DNA of 44,041 nt from JAITWN01 sp034002745 (lineage in GTDB: Bacteria; Pseudomonadota; Gammaproteobacteria; SZUA-140): contig JAVEZY010000020.1 of the NCBI GenBank assembly GCA_034002745.1, forward strand, positions 1-44,041. Reading direction: 5' to 3'. The notes under the pieces are model-generated. The model did no database searches. It saw only the letters and a program-made list of their open reading frames with translations, and was not told where the DNA came from. This document shows positions 9,149 to 16,621 of the stretch, piece after piece. Positions within the stretch are counted from its first letter, which is position 1, and every line of letters begins with the position of its first letter. Made by a program: the position numbers and the translations under genes.

Positions 9149-9771
9149 CCGCGATGAACAGTTCTTCCGCCTTGCGCATCCTCTTCCTCGTCGCCTTCCT
9201 CGAAGGCGGCGCGCTGATGGCCACTGAGATCGCCGGCGCCCGGCTGGTCGCGCCCTTCTATGGCAATTCGCTCTACGTGTGGGCGGCGGTGCTGGGACTG
9301 ACGCTGGCAGGCCTGGCCAGTGGCTATTTCCTCGGCGCGGCGCTGTCCCGGCGCCCGGCCGCACTGTCGACGCTTCACGGCATGCTGCTGCTGGCGGCGC
9401 TGTTCGTGGCGATCATGCCCTGGAGCGCGGCGGCAGTCATGGGAGCGACGCTGGGCATGGATCTGCGGCTGGGCATCACCGTGTCCTGCCTGATATTCCT
9501 GGTGCCCCCGCTGGTGTGTTTCGGCACCGTGTCCCCGCTGATCATCAGGCTGGCCAGCACTTCCGCGGATGCGGCAGGGCACGTGGCCGGAAAGGTCTAC
9601 GCCATATCGACCCTGGGCGGCATCATCGCCACGCTGGGGGTGGCGTTCTGGACCATCCCGGAAATCGGCCTCTGGCAGACGTTCGGCGCGACCGCGCTGC
9701 TGACGGCGGTGATCCCGACGCTCTATTTCTGCGGCGTGCCCGCCCTGCGCATGGCGCCGGCGGCGGGGTGA
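9145..9771 (+). CDS. Membrane protein, stand-alone half of spermidine-synthase-like fusion
   Basis: A 208-aa protein with about six hydrophobic helices. The ATG at 9145 overlaps the stop of the barrel gene (ATGA); another ATG follows at 9154. The sequence pattern 'FLEGGALMATEIAGARLVAPFYGNSLYVWAAVLGLTLAGLA' matches the membrane domain of 'fused MFS/spermidine synthase' proteins and is clearly paralogous to the N-terminal half of the protein encoded convergently at 9905-11476 ('FTEGSAVMIAELTGARMLAPLYGSTLHVW'). It has no aminopropyltransferase/methyltransferase domain: the frame simply stops after the last helix. It may be a normal stand-alone family member or a remnant that lost its catalytic half; there is no sign of decay in the frame. 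Confidence 0.75.
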   Translation: MTAMNSSSALRILFLVAFLEGGALMATEIAGARLVAPFYGNSLYVWAAVLGLTLAGLASGYFLGAALSRRPAALSTLHGMLLLAALFVAIMPWSAAAVMGATLGMDLRLGITVSCLIFLVPPLVCFGTVSPLIIRLASTSADAAGHVAGKVYAISTLGGIIATLGVAFWTIPEIGLWQTFGATALLTAVIPTLYFCGVPALRMAPAAG

Positions 9772-9788
9772 GGGGCTAGGGCTTCCAT

Positions 9789-9803
9789 CGGGGTCAGACC
9801 CCG
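9789..9803. repeat. REP palindrome CGGGGTCAGACCCCG
   Basis: A perfect odd palindrome of 15 bases with core GGGGTC-A-GACCCC, 17 bases after the stop of the membrane gene and between convergent genes. It is the same unit that flanks the RAYT gene at 15891. Confidence 0.75.
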
Positions 9804-9860
9804 GTTTGGGGGTTGGCGGTCATATCCTGCGGATGAGGCTCCTGCGGTCGGGGAGGCAGA

Positions 9861-9875
9861 GAGGGGCCGCCCCTC
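9861..9875. terminator. GC hairpin between convergent genes
   Basis: GAGGGGC-C-GCCCCTC is a perfect 7-bp stem around one base, lying between the convergent genes ending at 9771 and 9905. A pyrimidine-rich, T-containing stretch follows on the + strand (about 9887-9904). It could serve as a two-way terminator, but there is no U run directly after the stem. Confidence 0.3.
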
Positions 9876-9904
9876 CGCCTGCATGCCTTTCTCTTTCCTT
9901 TCCC

Positions 9905-11476
9905 CTACTCGAACAGCGGAATCCCCAGTTCCAGGAATGGACGGGTGAAATGCCGCGAATAGCCTTCGCGCCAGTTGGCTGCGGCCTCCAGGCTCACCTT
10001 CTCCAGCATGGGCCTGTTGTCCCGCAGGACCATCGCAGCATTCAGGTCGATCGTCTCCGGGTCGAGGAACAGCGTCTCGAGCGCCAGCGGCACGCCGTCG
10101 AAACGGCGCAAGGGTACGCGTGGACGGCTGAAGTCGAGCGCTTGCGTGGCCGCGATGTAGAGGTTGTTGCCGCTGCTCTCATCCCTGCCGGTCGGCAGCA
10201 GTCGCACCTGATAGCCGGCCTCGAGGAGTGTCCGATAGATCGAGCGCCCGCCGAAACCGATCGATCCGGTGAGAAAGCCGGGATAGTTGATGACGAAGAA
10301 ACCACCCGGCTTCAGCGCGCGCTGCATGTCGGTGAAGGCTTCCACCGTCAGCATGTGTCCCGGCGGGATCTCGGCCTGGTACACGTCGAGAATGATGAGA
10401 TCGTAGCGTCGCTCGGTGCTGCGCAGGTAGTGGCGGCCATCGTCGACGCGTGTCTCGCCGTTCGGTCGCAGACCGAAATGCTGCTGCGCCACGTCGACGA
10501 TGCGGGCATCGAGCTCGACGCTGTCGACCACATGCCCGAGCTGCTGCATGTCGCGGGCGACGATGCCGCCGCCGAGGCCGAGCATCAGCACTCTTGAACC
10601 TTCCGGCAACAGGCTGCCGATGGCGCGCAGGTAGTTCACGTACCCCCACATCGATGTTCCGCTGTCGCGATCCATCCAGGTCTGCGCCATGCGATTCACG
10701 AACAGGATGCGGTCGGTGCGCGGCGCGGCGCCGGGAGGAGTCCTGGCCGGCACATCGATCACCTTGATCTGGCCGAGCAATCCTTCCGACTGATAGACGA
10801 TGGAAGCTCCCGGTTTCATGGGTGCGGGGGCCGAGGGCCACAGCAGCAGCCCGGCCAGCGCGGGCACCGCCAGCGCCATCCAGCGGCGGCGCATGAGCAG
10901 GATCGCCAGCGGCGCGAATCCCAGCGCCAGGCCGGCAAGCGCCGCCGTCCGCGTCAATCCCAGTTCGGGCAGCAGCCAGAAGCCGCCGATGAAGGTCGCA
11001 AGGACGCCGCCGATCGTCGAGACCGCGAACACGGTGCCCGCCATGCGTCCGGCCTCCTCGGGCCGCTCTGCCAGCACGGCGATGATCAGCGGCGGGCTCG
11101 CGCCCAGCAGCAGCAGAGCGGGCGCCATATAGATGCCGATCTGGATCAGGATGGCGGGCAGCGGCGCGAGATGCTCGAACCGGAGCATCAGCCAGTGCGC
11201 CAGCGTCGGCATGGCGATGATCAGCAGGGCGGCAAGCAGCAGAAAGCCGCACAGCATGTCGATCCGTCGCTTCCGCCGCGACAGCACCCCGCCCAGCCAG
11301 TAGCCGCCGGTGAGGCTGAGCAGCGTCACGCCAATCACCGCGCCCCATACGTGCAGGGTGCTGCCGTAGAGCGGGGCGAGCATGCGCGCGCCGGTGAGCT
11401 CCGCGATCATGACCGCGGAGCCTTCGGTGAAGGTCAGGAACAGCAGCAGATAGACCGGGAGGCGATTCGCTTTCAT
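9905..11476 (-). CDS. Membrane protein fused to spermidine synthase-like domain
   Basis: A 523-aa protein. Residues about 1-210 form six to eight membrane helices ('TEGSAVMIAELTGARMLAPLYG'). Residues about 240-500 form a spermidine synthase-like Rossmann domain: 'RVLMLGLGGGIVARDM' binds the nucleoside substrate, 'VDSVELDARIVDVAQQHFG' is the acidic beta-2 motif, and 'YDLIILDVYQ' is the loop with the catalytic-type Asp. The family is generally annotated 'fused MFS/spermidine synthase'; the true substrate of most members is unknown, so polyamine synthesis should not be assumed. The start is taken at ATG 11476 (MKANRLP), since a longer frame would run into ttcA; no clear ribosome site is visible. 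It lies 28 bases after ttcA and is probably read from the same transcript. Confidence 0.85.
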   Translation of the reverse strand: MKANRLPVYLLLFLTFTEGSAVMIAELTGARMLAPLYGSTLHVWGAVIGVTLLSLTGGYWLGGVLSRRKRRIDMLCGFLLLAALLIIAMPTLAHWLMLRFEHLAPLPAILIQIGIYMAPALLLLGASPPLIIAVLAERPEEAGRMAGTVFAVSTIGGVLATFIGGFWLLPELGLTRTAALAGLALGFAPLAILLMRRRWMALAVPALAGLLLWPSAPAPMKPGASIVYQSEGLLGQIKVIDVPARTPPGAAPRTDRILFVNRMAQTWMDRDSGTSMWGYVNYLRAIGSLLPEGSRVLMLGLGGGIVARDMQQLGHVVDSVELDARIVDVAQQHFGLRPNGETRVDDGRHYLRSTERRYDLIILDVYQAEIPPGHMLTVEAFTDMQRALKPGGFFVINYPGFLTGSIGFGGRSIYRTLLEAGYQVRLLPTGRDESSGNNLYIAATQALDFSRPRVPLRRFDGVPLALETLFLDPETIDLNAAMVLRDNRPMLEKVSLEAAANWREGYSRHFTRPFLELGIPLFE

Positions 11477-11504
11477 GCCGGAAGCGCTGCCCGTGGCAGG
11501 CGGC

Positions 11505-12347
11505 TCAGCTCGCCGTGCTTCGCCATGGCAGCGTGTCGTCCGTGGCGGCGTCCGCGTCGTCCCCGGCGGCATCGGGGCGCAGCCGCAGCTCGTCGAGCCC
11601 CTCGAAATCCCAGCGATCGCGATCCATGAGCTGGCTGAGCTGGACCTTGCCGAGCGCGCTCAGCAGATTGCTCGGCACCTTCGGGTTCTCCGCGGCGAGG
11701 GTGGCGATGAGCTGTTTCACCCGGCGCCGGGTCATGTTCTCCTGCGAACCGCACAGATTGCAGGGGATGATCGGGAAGCCCTGTTCCGCCGCGTATTCGA
11801 TGATGTCGCGCTCCTGGCAGTAGACCAGCGGCCGGATGACGATGTTGGTCCGGTCATCGGTCAGCAGCTTGGGCGGCATGGAGCGGATCGCGCCGCTGTA
11901 GAGCACGGACATCAGCAGGCTCTCGATCAGGTCGTCGCGGTGATGCCCCAGCGCGATCTTGTCGAAACCGTTGTCGCGCGCGTAGCGATAGATGTTGCCG
12001 CGCCGCAGCCGCGAACACAGGGAACAGTAGGTCTTGCCTTCCGGGATCTTGTCGAGCACCACCGAATAGGTGTCGCGGCGCTCGATGGTCCAGGGCACGC
12101 CGGATTCCTCCAGCCAGCCGCGCAGGCCGGAATCGTTCCAGCCGGGCTGGGACTGGTCGAGCGTATAGGCATGCAGCTCGTATCCCCCCTTGAAGCGCGG
12201 CCGCAGCTTCTGCAGCAGGCGCAGCAGGGTATAGGAATCCTTGCCGCCGGACAGGCACACCAGCACGCGATCGCCGCCGCGAATGAGATCGAAATCGGCG
12301 ATCGCCTTGCTCAGGTAATGCAGGAGTTTCTTTTCGACTTTGGACAT
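11505..12347 (-). CDS. ttcA: tRNA 2-thiocytidine(32) synthetase TtcA
   Basis: A 280-aa PP-loop ATPase that thiolates C32 of certain tRNAs in the cytoplasm using an iron-sulfur cluster. The PP-loop SGGKDS is at residues 33-38. CSLC (C108, C111) and CNLC (C196, C199) contain the cluster cysteines; in E. coli TtcA two come from the first pair and one from the second. 'GHHRDDLIESLLM' is the family's adenylation motif. It is shorter at the N-terminus than E. coli TtcA. The minus-strand string TATAAT (plus positions 12359-12364) lies so close to the ATG that a transcript from it would be almost leaderless. A large REP-like element begins about 11 bases further upstream, and ilvD is divergent. Confidence 0.95.
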   Translation of the reverse strand: MSKVEKKLLHYLSKAIADFDLIRGGDRVLVCLSGGKDSYTLLRLLQKLRPRFKGGYELHAYTLDQSQPGWNDSGLRGWLEESGVPWTIERRDTYSVVLDKIPEGKTYCSLCSRLRRGNIYRYARDNGFDKIALGHHRDDLIESLLMSVLYSGAIRSMPPKLLTDDRTNIVIRPLVYCQERDIIEYAAEQGFPIIPCNLCGSQENMTRRRVKQLIATLAAENPKVPSNLLSALGKVQLSQLMDRDRWDFEGLDELRLRPDAAGDDADAATDDTLPWRSTAS

Positions 12348-12374
12348 AGGCAGCGGGTATTATAGGAAAACTTC

Positions 12375-12451
12375 GGGGTCAGAGACGCTTTTTTCGCCTC
12401 CGGAAATCGTCGCGCGACGTCATTTCCCCGCGGGGAAGCGTCTCTGACCCC
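12375..12451. repeat. Long REP-like inverted repeat between ttcA and ilvD
   Basis: GGGGTCAGAGACGCTT (12375-12390) and its exact complement AAGCGTCTCTGACCCC (12436-12451) make a 16-bp stem. Inside lie three further nested or adjacent palindromes: GGAAAT/ATTTCC (12402-12407 and 12422-12427), CGTCGCGCGACG (12408-12419) and CCCCGCGGGG (12426-12435). The outer ends share GGGGTCAGA with the simple REP units. The element occupies the divergent promoter region of ttcA and ilvD. Confidence 0.8.
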
Positions 12452-12478
12452 TTTTCGTTATCGTCGCGGAGCGGGAAC

Positions 12479-14158
12479 ATGTCGCAGAAACTCAACAGGC
12501 ACAGCAGCCGGATCACCCAACCCAAGTCCCAGGGCGCCTCCCAGGCCATGCTGTATGGCGTCGGACTCACGCCGGAGCAGATGAACCTGCCCCAGGTCGG
12601 CATTTCCAGCGTCTGGTACGAAGGCAACACCTGCAATATGCATCTCAACGATCTCGCCGCCGCGGTGAAGGAGGGAGTGCATGCGGCGGGGCTGGTCGGG
12701 CTGCGCTTCAACACCATCGGGGTGAGCGACGGCATCTCGATGGGTACCGACGGCATGAGCTATTCACTGCAGTCGCGCGACATCATCGCCGATTCGATCG
12801 AAACGGTGATGAATGCGCAGTGGTACGACGCCAACATCTCCATCCCGGGCTGCGACAAGAACATGCCCGGCTGCCTGATCGCCATGGGCCGCGTCAACCG
12901 CCCTTCGTTGATGATCTACGGTGGCACCATCAAGCCGGGGCATCACCAGGGCCGTACCCTGGACATCGTTTCCGCCTTCCAGAGCTACGGTGAATTCATC
13001 GCCGGCAAGATCGACGAGGAAACGCGCGGCGGCATCGTCGGCCATTCCTGTCCCGGCGCCGGCGCCTGCGGCGGCATGTATACCGCCAACACCATGGCGG
13101 TCGCCATCGAGGCGCTGGGCATGAGCCTGCCCTACAGCTCCTCCATGCCCGCGGTCGAGCCCGGCAAGCTCGAGGAGTGCCGCCGTGCCGGCGCTGCGGT
13201 GAAGCTGCTGCTGGAGCGCAACATCAAGCCGCGCGACATCATGACGCGCGCCGCGTTCGAGAACGCCATGGTGATGGTGATCGCACTCGGCGGTTCGACC
13301 AACGCGGTCCTGCACCTCATCGCCATGGCGCGCGCAGTCGATGTCGAGCTGTCGCTGGAGGATTTTCAGGCGGTCAGCAATCGCATTCCACTGCTCGCCG
13401 ACTTCAAGCCGAGCGGACGCTATGTCATGGAGGATCTGCACAAGATCGGCGGCACACCGGCGGTGATGAAGTATCTGCTCGAAAAGGGTCTGCTCGATGG
13501 CGATTGCCTGACTGTCACCGGTGCCACCCTGGCCGAGAATGTGCGCGATGTGCCCGGCCTCAGTGCCGGCCAGGAAGTGATCATGCCGCTCGAACGTCCG
13601 CTGAAGCCTTCGGGGCATCTGCAGATCCTGCGCGGCAATCTTGCTCCCGGCGGTTCGGTCGCCAAGATCACCGGCAAGGAAGGTCTGCGCTTCGTCGGCC
13701 CCGCGCGCGTGTTCGACTCCGAGGAAGACATGCTCGCCGCGCTGGAGCAGGGTCGCGTCCAGAAGGGCGACGTGGTGGTGATCCGCTACGAAGGCCCCAA
13801 GGGCGGGCCCGGCATGCCGGAAATGCTGACGCCGACCTCCGCCATCATGGGCGCCGGACTGGGCAAGGATGTCGCTCTGATCACCGACGGCCGCTTCTCC
13901 GGCGGTTCGCACGGCTTCATCATCGGACATGTCGTTCCCGAAGCCCAGGAGGGCGGGCCGATCGCGCTGCTGCGTGACGGCGACGAGATCACCATCGACG
14001 CCGCCAGCAACCTGCTCGCGGTCGCGCTGGATGACGTCGAGCTGGCGCGCCGCCGCACCGCGTGGCAGATGCCGCCCTACAAGGCGCAGCGCGGCACGCT
14101 CCACAAGTACATCAAGAACGTGAAAGACGCCTCCCGGGGCTGCGTCACCGACGAATAG
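12479..14158 (+). CDS. ilvD: Dihydroxy-acid dehydratase
   Basis: A 559-aa enzyme of valine, leucine and isoleucine synthesis that dehydrates 2,3-dihydroxy-acids to 2-keto acids in the cytoplasm. The family signatures CDKNMPGC (residues 125-132) and CPGAGACGGMYTANT (from 191) are intact. C52, C125 and C197 are the expected ligands of the iron-sulfur cluster, and the late motif 'TDGRFSGGSHGFIIGHVVPEA' is present. Length fits the family. The ATG has GGAG at about 8 bases. No other ilv gene is in the window; the TPR-PRMT gene follows after 15 bases in the same direction and may be co-transcribed. No leader peptide or attenuator was recognised upstream; that space is filled by the long REP-like element. 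Confidence 0.96.
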   Translation: MSQKLNRHSSRITQPKSQGASQAMLYGVGLTPEQMNLPQVGISSVWYEGNTCNMHLNDLAAAVKEGVHAAGLVGLRFNTIGVSDGISMGTDGMSYSLQSRDIIADSIETVMNAQWYDANISIPGCDKNMPGCLIAMGRVNRPSLMIYGGTIKPGHHQGRTLDIVSAFQSYGEFIAGKIDEETRGGIVGHSCPGAGACGGMYTANTMAVAIEALGMSLPYSSSMPAVEPGKLEECRRAGAAVKLLLERNIKPRDIMTRAAFENAMVMVIALGGSTNAVLHLIAMARAVDVELSLEDFQAVSNRIPLLADFKPSGRYVMEDLHKIGGTPAVMKYLLEKGLLDGDCLTVTGATLAENVRDVPGLSAGQEVIMPLERPLKPSGHLQILRGNLAPGGSVAKITGKEGLRFVGPARVFDSEEDMLAALEQGRVQKGDVVVIRYEGPKGGPGMPEMLTPTSAIMGAGLGKDVALITDGRFSGGSHGFIIGHVVPEAQEGGPIALLRDGDEITIDAASNLLAVALDDVELARRRTAWQMPPYKAQRGTLHKYIKNVKDASRGCVTDE

Positions 14159-14173
14159 GCGCGAACCACCAGC

Positions 14174-15703
14174 ATGGCCGGCGAAGCGGATCTGGCGTAC
14201 CAGCGGCTGCAGCAGGCCCAGCAGGCCATTGCTCAGGAGCGGACCGAAGATGCGCTGCGTCTGTGTCGGGAAGCGGTGGAGCTGGCGCCACGAGATGCGG
14301 TCTGCATCAACGCATTCGGTCTGGTGCAGCGCCGCGCCGGCCGGATCGACGAGGCGCTGGGTAGCTTTTCAGCCGCTGTGCGGCTGGATCGGGGGTATGG
14401 CCCAGCCTGGCACAATCAGGCGGAAATTCTGCATCAGCTTGGCCGCTATGCGGAGGCAGCCGAGGCTTGTCGCCAGGCGGTGGCCGCGGCACCCAATCTG
14501 CCCGCGACCTGGCGACTGCTGGCGGATAGCTGCATCCGCCTTGCCCGGATCGACGAAGCCGTAGCCGCCGCGCGCAAGGCAACCAAATTGCAGCCCGACG
14601 ATCCCGCCGGCTGGCAATTGCTGGCCGTGGCGGAAAAGCGCAGCGGCAATGCCGAGGGCGCCTTGCTGGCCTGGCGCGAGCTTTGCGCGCTGAAGCGGGA
14701 CGATGTTCGCGCACTCACGGCCCTCGGCGTCACCTGCATGGAACTCGCGCGCTACGACGAAGCGGAGGAAACCTTCCGGCGCGCGCGGGAGCTCGATCCC
14801 GCCTATCTGCCCGCCCGCTTCGGTCACTCACAGAGCCTGGAAAAGCTCGTTCCCTTCTGGCACATCCCGATGATGAACGAGCGGGCGCGCAATGAAGCCT
14901 ACCGCGAGGCGATCAGACAGGTGGTGGGGTCCGAAGATCACGTTCTCGAGATCGGAACCGGCGCCGGTCTGCTGGCCATGATGGCGGCCGAAGCCGGCGC
15001 GCGGCACGTGACTACCTGTGAGCGGGTCCCTGTGCTGGCCGATGAGGCGCGGCGTATCGTGGAGCGCAACGGCTTCACGCAGCGGATCACCGTAATCGGC
15101 AAATCATCCACGCAGCTCGAAGTCGGAACCGACATGCCCGAGCGCGCGGATGTGCTGGTGTCGGAGATTCTCGCCAACAGCTTCGTCGAGGAAGGCGTGA
15201 TTCCCAGCATCAACGACGCGCGCGAGCGTCTGCTCAAGCCCGGTGCCCGTCTCATTCCGGCGCGCGGTTCGATCATGGGTGCCCTGGTCGGCGGGGACAG
15301 CGTTCGCCGGCTGCTCGAGGTGGAAGAGATCTGCGGCTTCGACATGCGATCGTTCAATGGCTTTCGCGCCAGGCAGCAGTACTGGGTGCGTCCCGAGCCC
15401 TATGACGCACTGTCCGCCGATATCGAACTGCTCACCATCGATTTTGAAGCCCAGGCGCACATCGCATCCTTCGACCTGGAGGTGCCGGTGGAAGCCACGC
15501 AGGCCGGCCGCTGCTACGGCGTATTGCAGTGGATCCGCATCGAACTGGCCCCGGGAGTGATCTACGAGAACCATCCCGAGGAGAGCCATTCACACTGGTA
15601 TCCGGTCCTGTTCTCCTTCCCCGAACCGTTCGACGTCGTCCCTGGCGACACCATCCCCCTCCGCATCCTCCAGGTTGGCTCCGTCCTCTGCATCACCCGC
15701 TGA
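14174..15703 (+). CDS. TPR protein fused to PRMT-like methyltransferase
   Basis: A 509-aa protein. Residues about 5-225 are roughly six TPR helices pairs ('AWHNQAEILHQLGRYAEAAEACRQA'). Residues about 230-509 resemble protein arginine methyltransferases: an N-terminal 'MMNERARNEAYREAI' helix, SAM motif I VLEIGTGAG (257-265), acidic motif 'TCERV', a double-E type loop SEILANSFVEEG with E331 and E340 nine residues apart as in PRMT1, and a late H474-W475 pair where PRMTs carry the THW loop. A TPR-PRMT order recalls animal PRMT9. In bacteria such proteins are uncommon and their substrates are not known to me. It follows ilvD by 15 bases. A beta-barrel half with 'FDLEVPV' strands completes the fold. 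Methylation of arginine is an inference from motifs. Confidence 0.8.
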   Translation: MAGEADLAYQRLQQAQQAIAQERTEDALRLCREAVELAPRDAVCINAFGLVQRRAGRIDEALGSFSAAVRLDRGYGPAWHNQAEILHQLGRYAEAAEACRQAVAAAPNLPATWRLLADSCIRLARIDEAVAAARKATKLQPDDPAGWQLLAVAEKRSGNAEGALLAWRELCALKRDDVRALTALGVTCMELARYDEAEETFRRARELDPAYLPARFGHSQSLEKLVPFWHIPMMNERARNEAYREAIRQVVGSEDHVLEIGTGAGLLAMMAAEAGARHVTTCERVPVLADEARRIVERNGFTQRITVIGKSSTQLEVGTDMPERADVLVSEILANSFVEEGVIPSINDARERLLKPGARLIPARGSIMGALVGGDSVRRLLEVEEICGFDMRSFNGFRARQQYWVRPEPYDALSADIELLTIDFEAQAHIASFDLEVPVEATQAGRCYGVLQWIRIELAPGVIYENHPEESHSHWYPVLFSFPEPFDVVPGDTIPLRILQVGSVLCITR

Positions 15704-15704
15704 T

Positions 15705-15797
15705 CGGGGTCAGACCCTCGTCACTATAAAAAATACTTTGAGATTAGGAGGTTGACGACCCGGGGTCAGACCCTCTGTGATGGGGGCTGACCCCGGG
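15705..15797. repeat. REP cluster 5' of the RAYT gene
   Basis: The cluster contains GGGGTCAGACCCT (15706-15718) immediately after the PRMT stop, an AT-rich spacer (15721-15750), then an 11-bp perfect inverted repeat CCCGGGGTCAG (15759-15769) / CTGACCCCGGG (15787-15797). These are copies of the same palindrome seen across the window, here directly ahead of the transposase gene. Confidence 0.8.
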
Positions 15798-15890
15798 TCG
15801 GGAGAGTCATGCCTGTCGGTTCGGCGGTGTGCTGATGGCTGGCGGCTGTGCAATGACCTATCAAGATCGAAAGCCGGATGCGGGGGCAGC

Positions 15891-16565
15891 ATGCCACGTC
15901 TTGCGCGATACGAACTCGTCGGTTATCCACAGCACGTCGTCCAGCGGGGCACGGACCGATGCCGGATATTTCTGTCTCGGAGAGATCTGCAATATTTTCG
16001 GGACTGTCTGGCTGATGCCTGCCAAAGGCACGGATGTCGGGTGCATGCGTACGTTCTTATGAGCAATCATGTCCATCTGATCATGACGCCCGATCGCGAG
16101 CGCGGCATATCCCGCGTCATGCACCTCGTCGGCACGCGTTATGTGCAGTACTTTAACCGGTTACACGCGCGTACCGGCGCCCTGTGGCAGGGACGTTTCA
16201 AGGGAACCTTGATCGATACCGACCGCTATCTGCTGGCCTGTTACCGTTATGTTGAACTCAATCCGGTACGCGCGGGAATGGTGTCACGCCCGGATGACTA
16301 TCCTTGGTCCAGTTACCATGCGAATGCCAACGGCAAGCCGGATCCCTTGGTTAGCCCTCATTTCGGGTACGAGGCTCTGGGTCGGGATGAAGCATCCTGC
16401 ATGGCAGCCTATCGGCGCTTGTTCGAGGGGGAGCTGGACTCCGCCACGCTACAGGCGATCAGGGAGTCGGTTCATAAAGGCTGGGCTCTCGGTGCGCCCG
16501 ACTTTCTCGACCGGATCGCGCGGCTGAGTCATCGCCGCGTTCGCCCCACGCCTCGGAGGGTCTGA
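15891..16565 (+). CDS. REP-associated tyrosine transposase (RAYT, TnpA_REP)
   Basis: A 224-aa Y1-type HUH single-strand nuclease. The typical start MPRLARYE is at 15891 with GGGGG about 5 bases ahead; a longer frame reaches back into the REP cluster and is rejected. Motifs: the HUH pair in SNHVHLIM (H60, H62), the helix RYVQYFN (candidate nucleophile Y84 or Y87 before N89), and the signature 'GALWQGRFKGTLIDTDRYLL' followed by 'YRYVELNPVRAGMV'. RAYTs bind and cut REP hairpins in single-stranded DNA and are thought to spread them. It is full length with no frameshift. GC looks lower than the neighbours (35 of 60 in 16261-16320), consistent with transfer. Its TGA stop lies inside a REP copy. Confidence 0.93.
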   Translation: MPRLARYELVGYPQHVVQRGTDRCRIFLSRRDLQYFRDCLADACQRHGCRVHAYVLMSNHVHLIMTPDRERGISRVMHLVGTRYVQYFNRLHARTGALWQGRFKGTLIDTDRYLLACYRYVELNPVRAGMVSRPDDYPWSSYHANANGKPDPLVSPHFGYEALGRDEASCMAAYRRLFEGELDSATLQAIRESVHKGWALGAPDFLDRIARLSHRRVRPTPRRV

Positions 16566-16619
16566 CCCTGGAGAATTCAACCAATTGAATAGTTAGGATA
16601 AATTGGGGTCTGACCCCAA
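16557..16619. repeat. REP pair 3' of the RAYT gene
   Basis: AGGGTCTGACCCT (16557-16569) overlaps the last codons and stop of the RAYT gene. TTGGGGTCTGACCCCAA (16603-16619) is a perfect 17-base palindrome ending two bases before the stop of the convergent lytic transglycosylase. Both have T at the centre, so they are inverted relative to the copies on the 5' side. The AT-rich spacer has GAATTCAACCAATTGAAT. Confidence 0.8.
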
Positions 16620-16621
16620 AG

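Noticed and set aside
9905..11476. Calling the fusion protein a true spermidine synthase (speE)
   Set aside because: The Rossmann domain is family-like, but fused members have mostly unknown substrates, so no gene symbol was given.
11477..11572. Longer N-terminus of the spermidine-synthase-like protein
   Set aside because: It would overlap ttcA by about 68 bases and adds an Arg/Pro-rich stretch before the first membrane helix; MKANRLP is the natural start.
12764..14104. 446-codon minus-strand frame opposite ilvD
   Set aside because: ilvD is unambiguous on the + strand; the antisense product has no recognisable features.
15777..15890. N-terminal extension of the RAYT gene into the REP cluster
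   Set aside because: The family starts at MPR-ARY, there is a purine-rich ribosome site just before 15891, and the extension would translate REP sequence.
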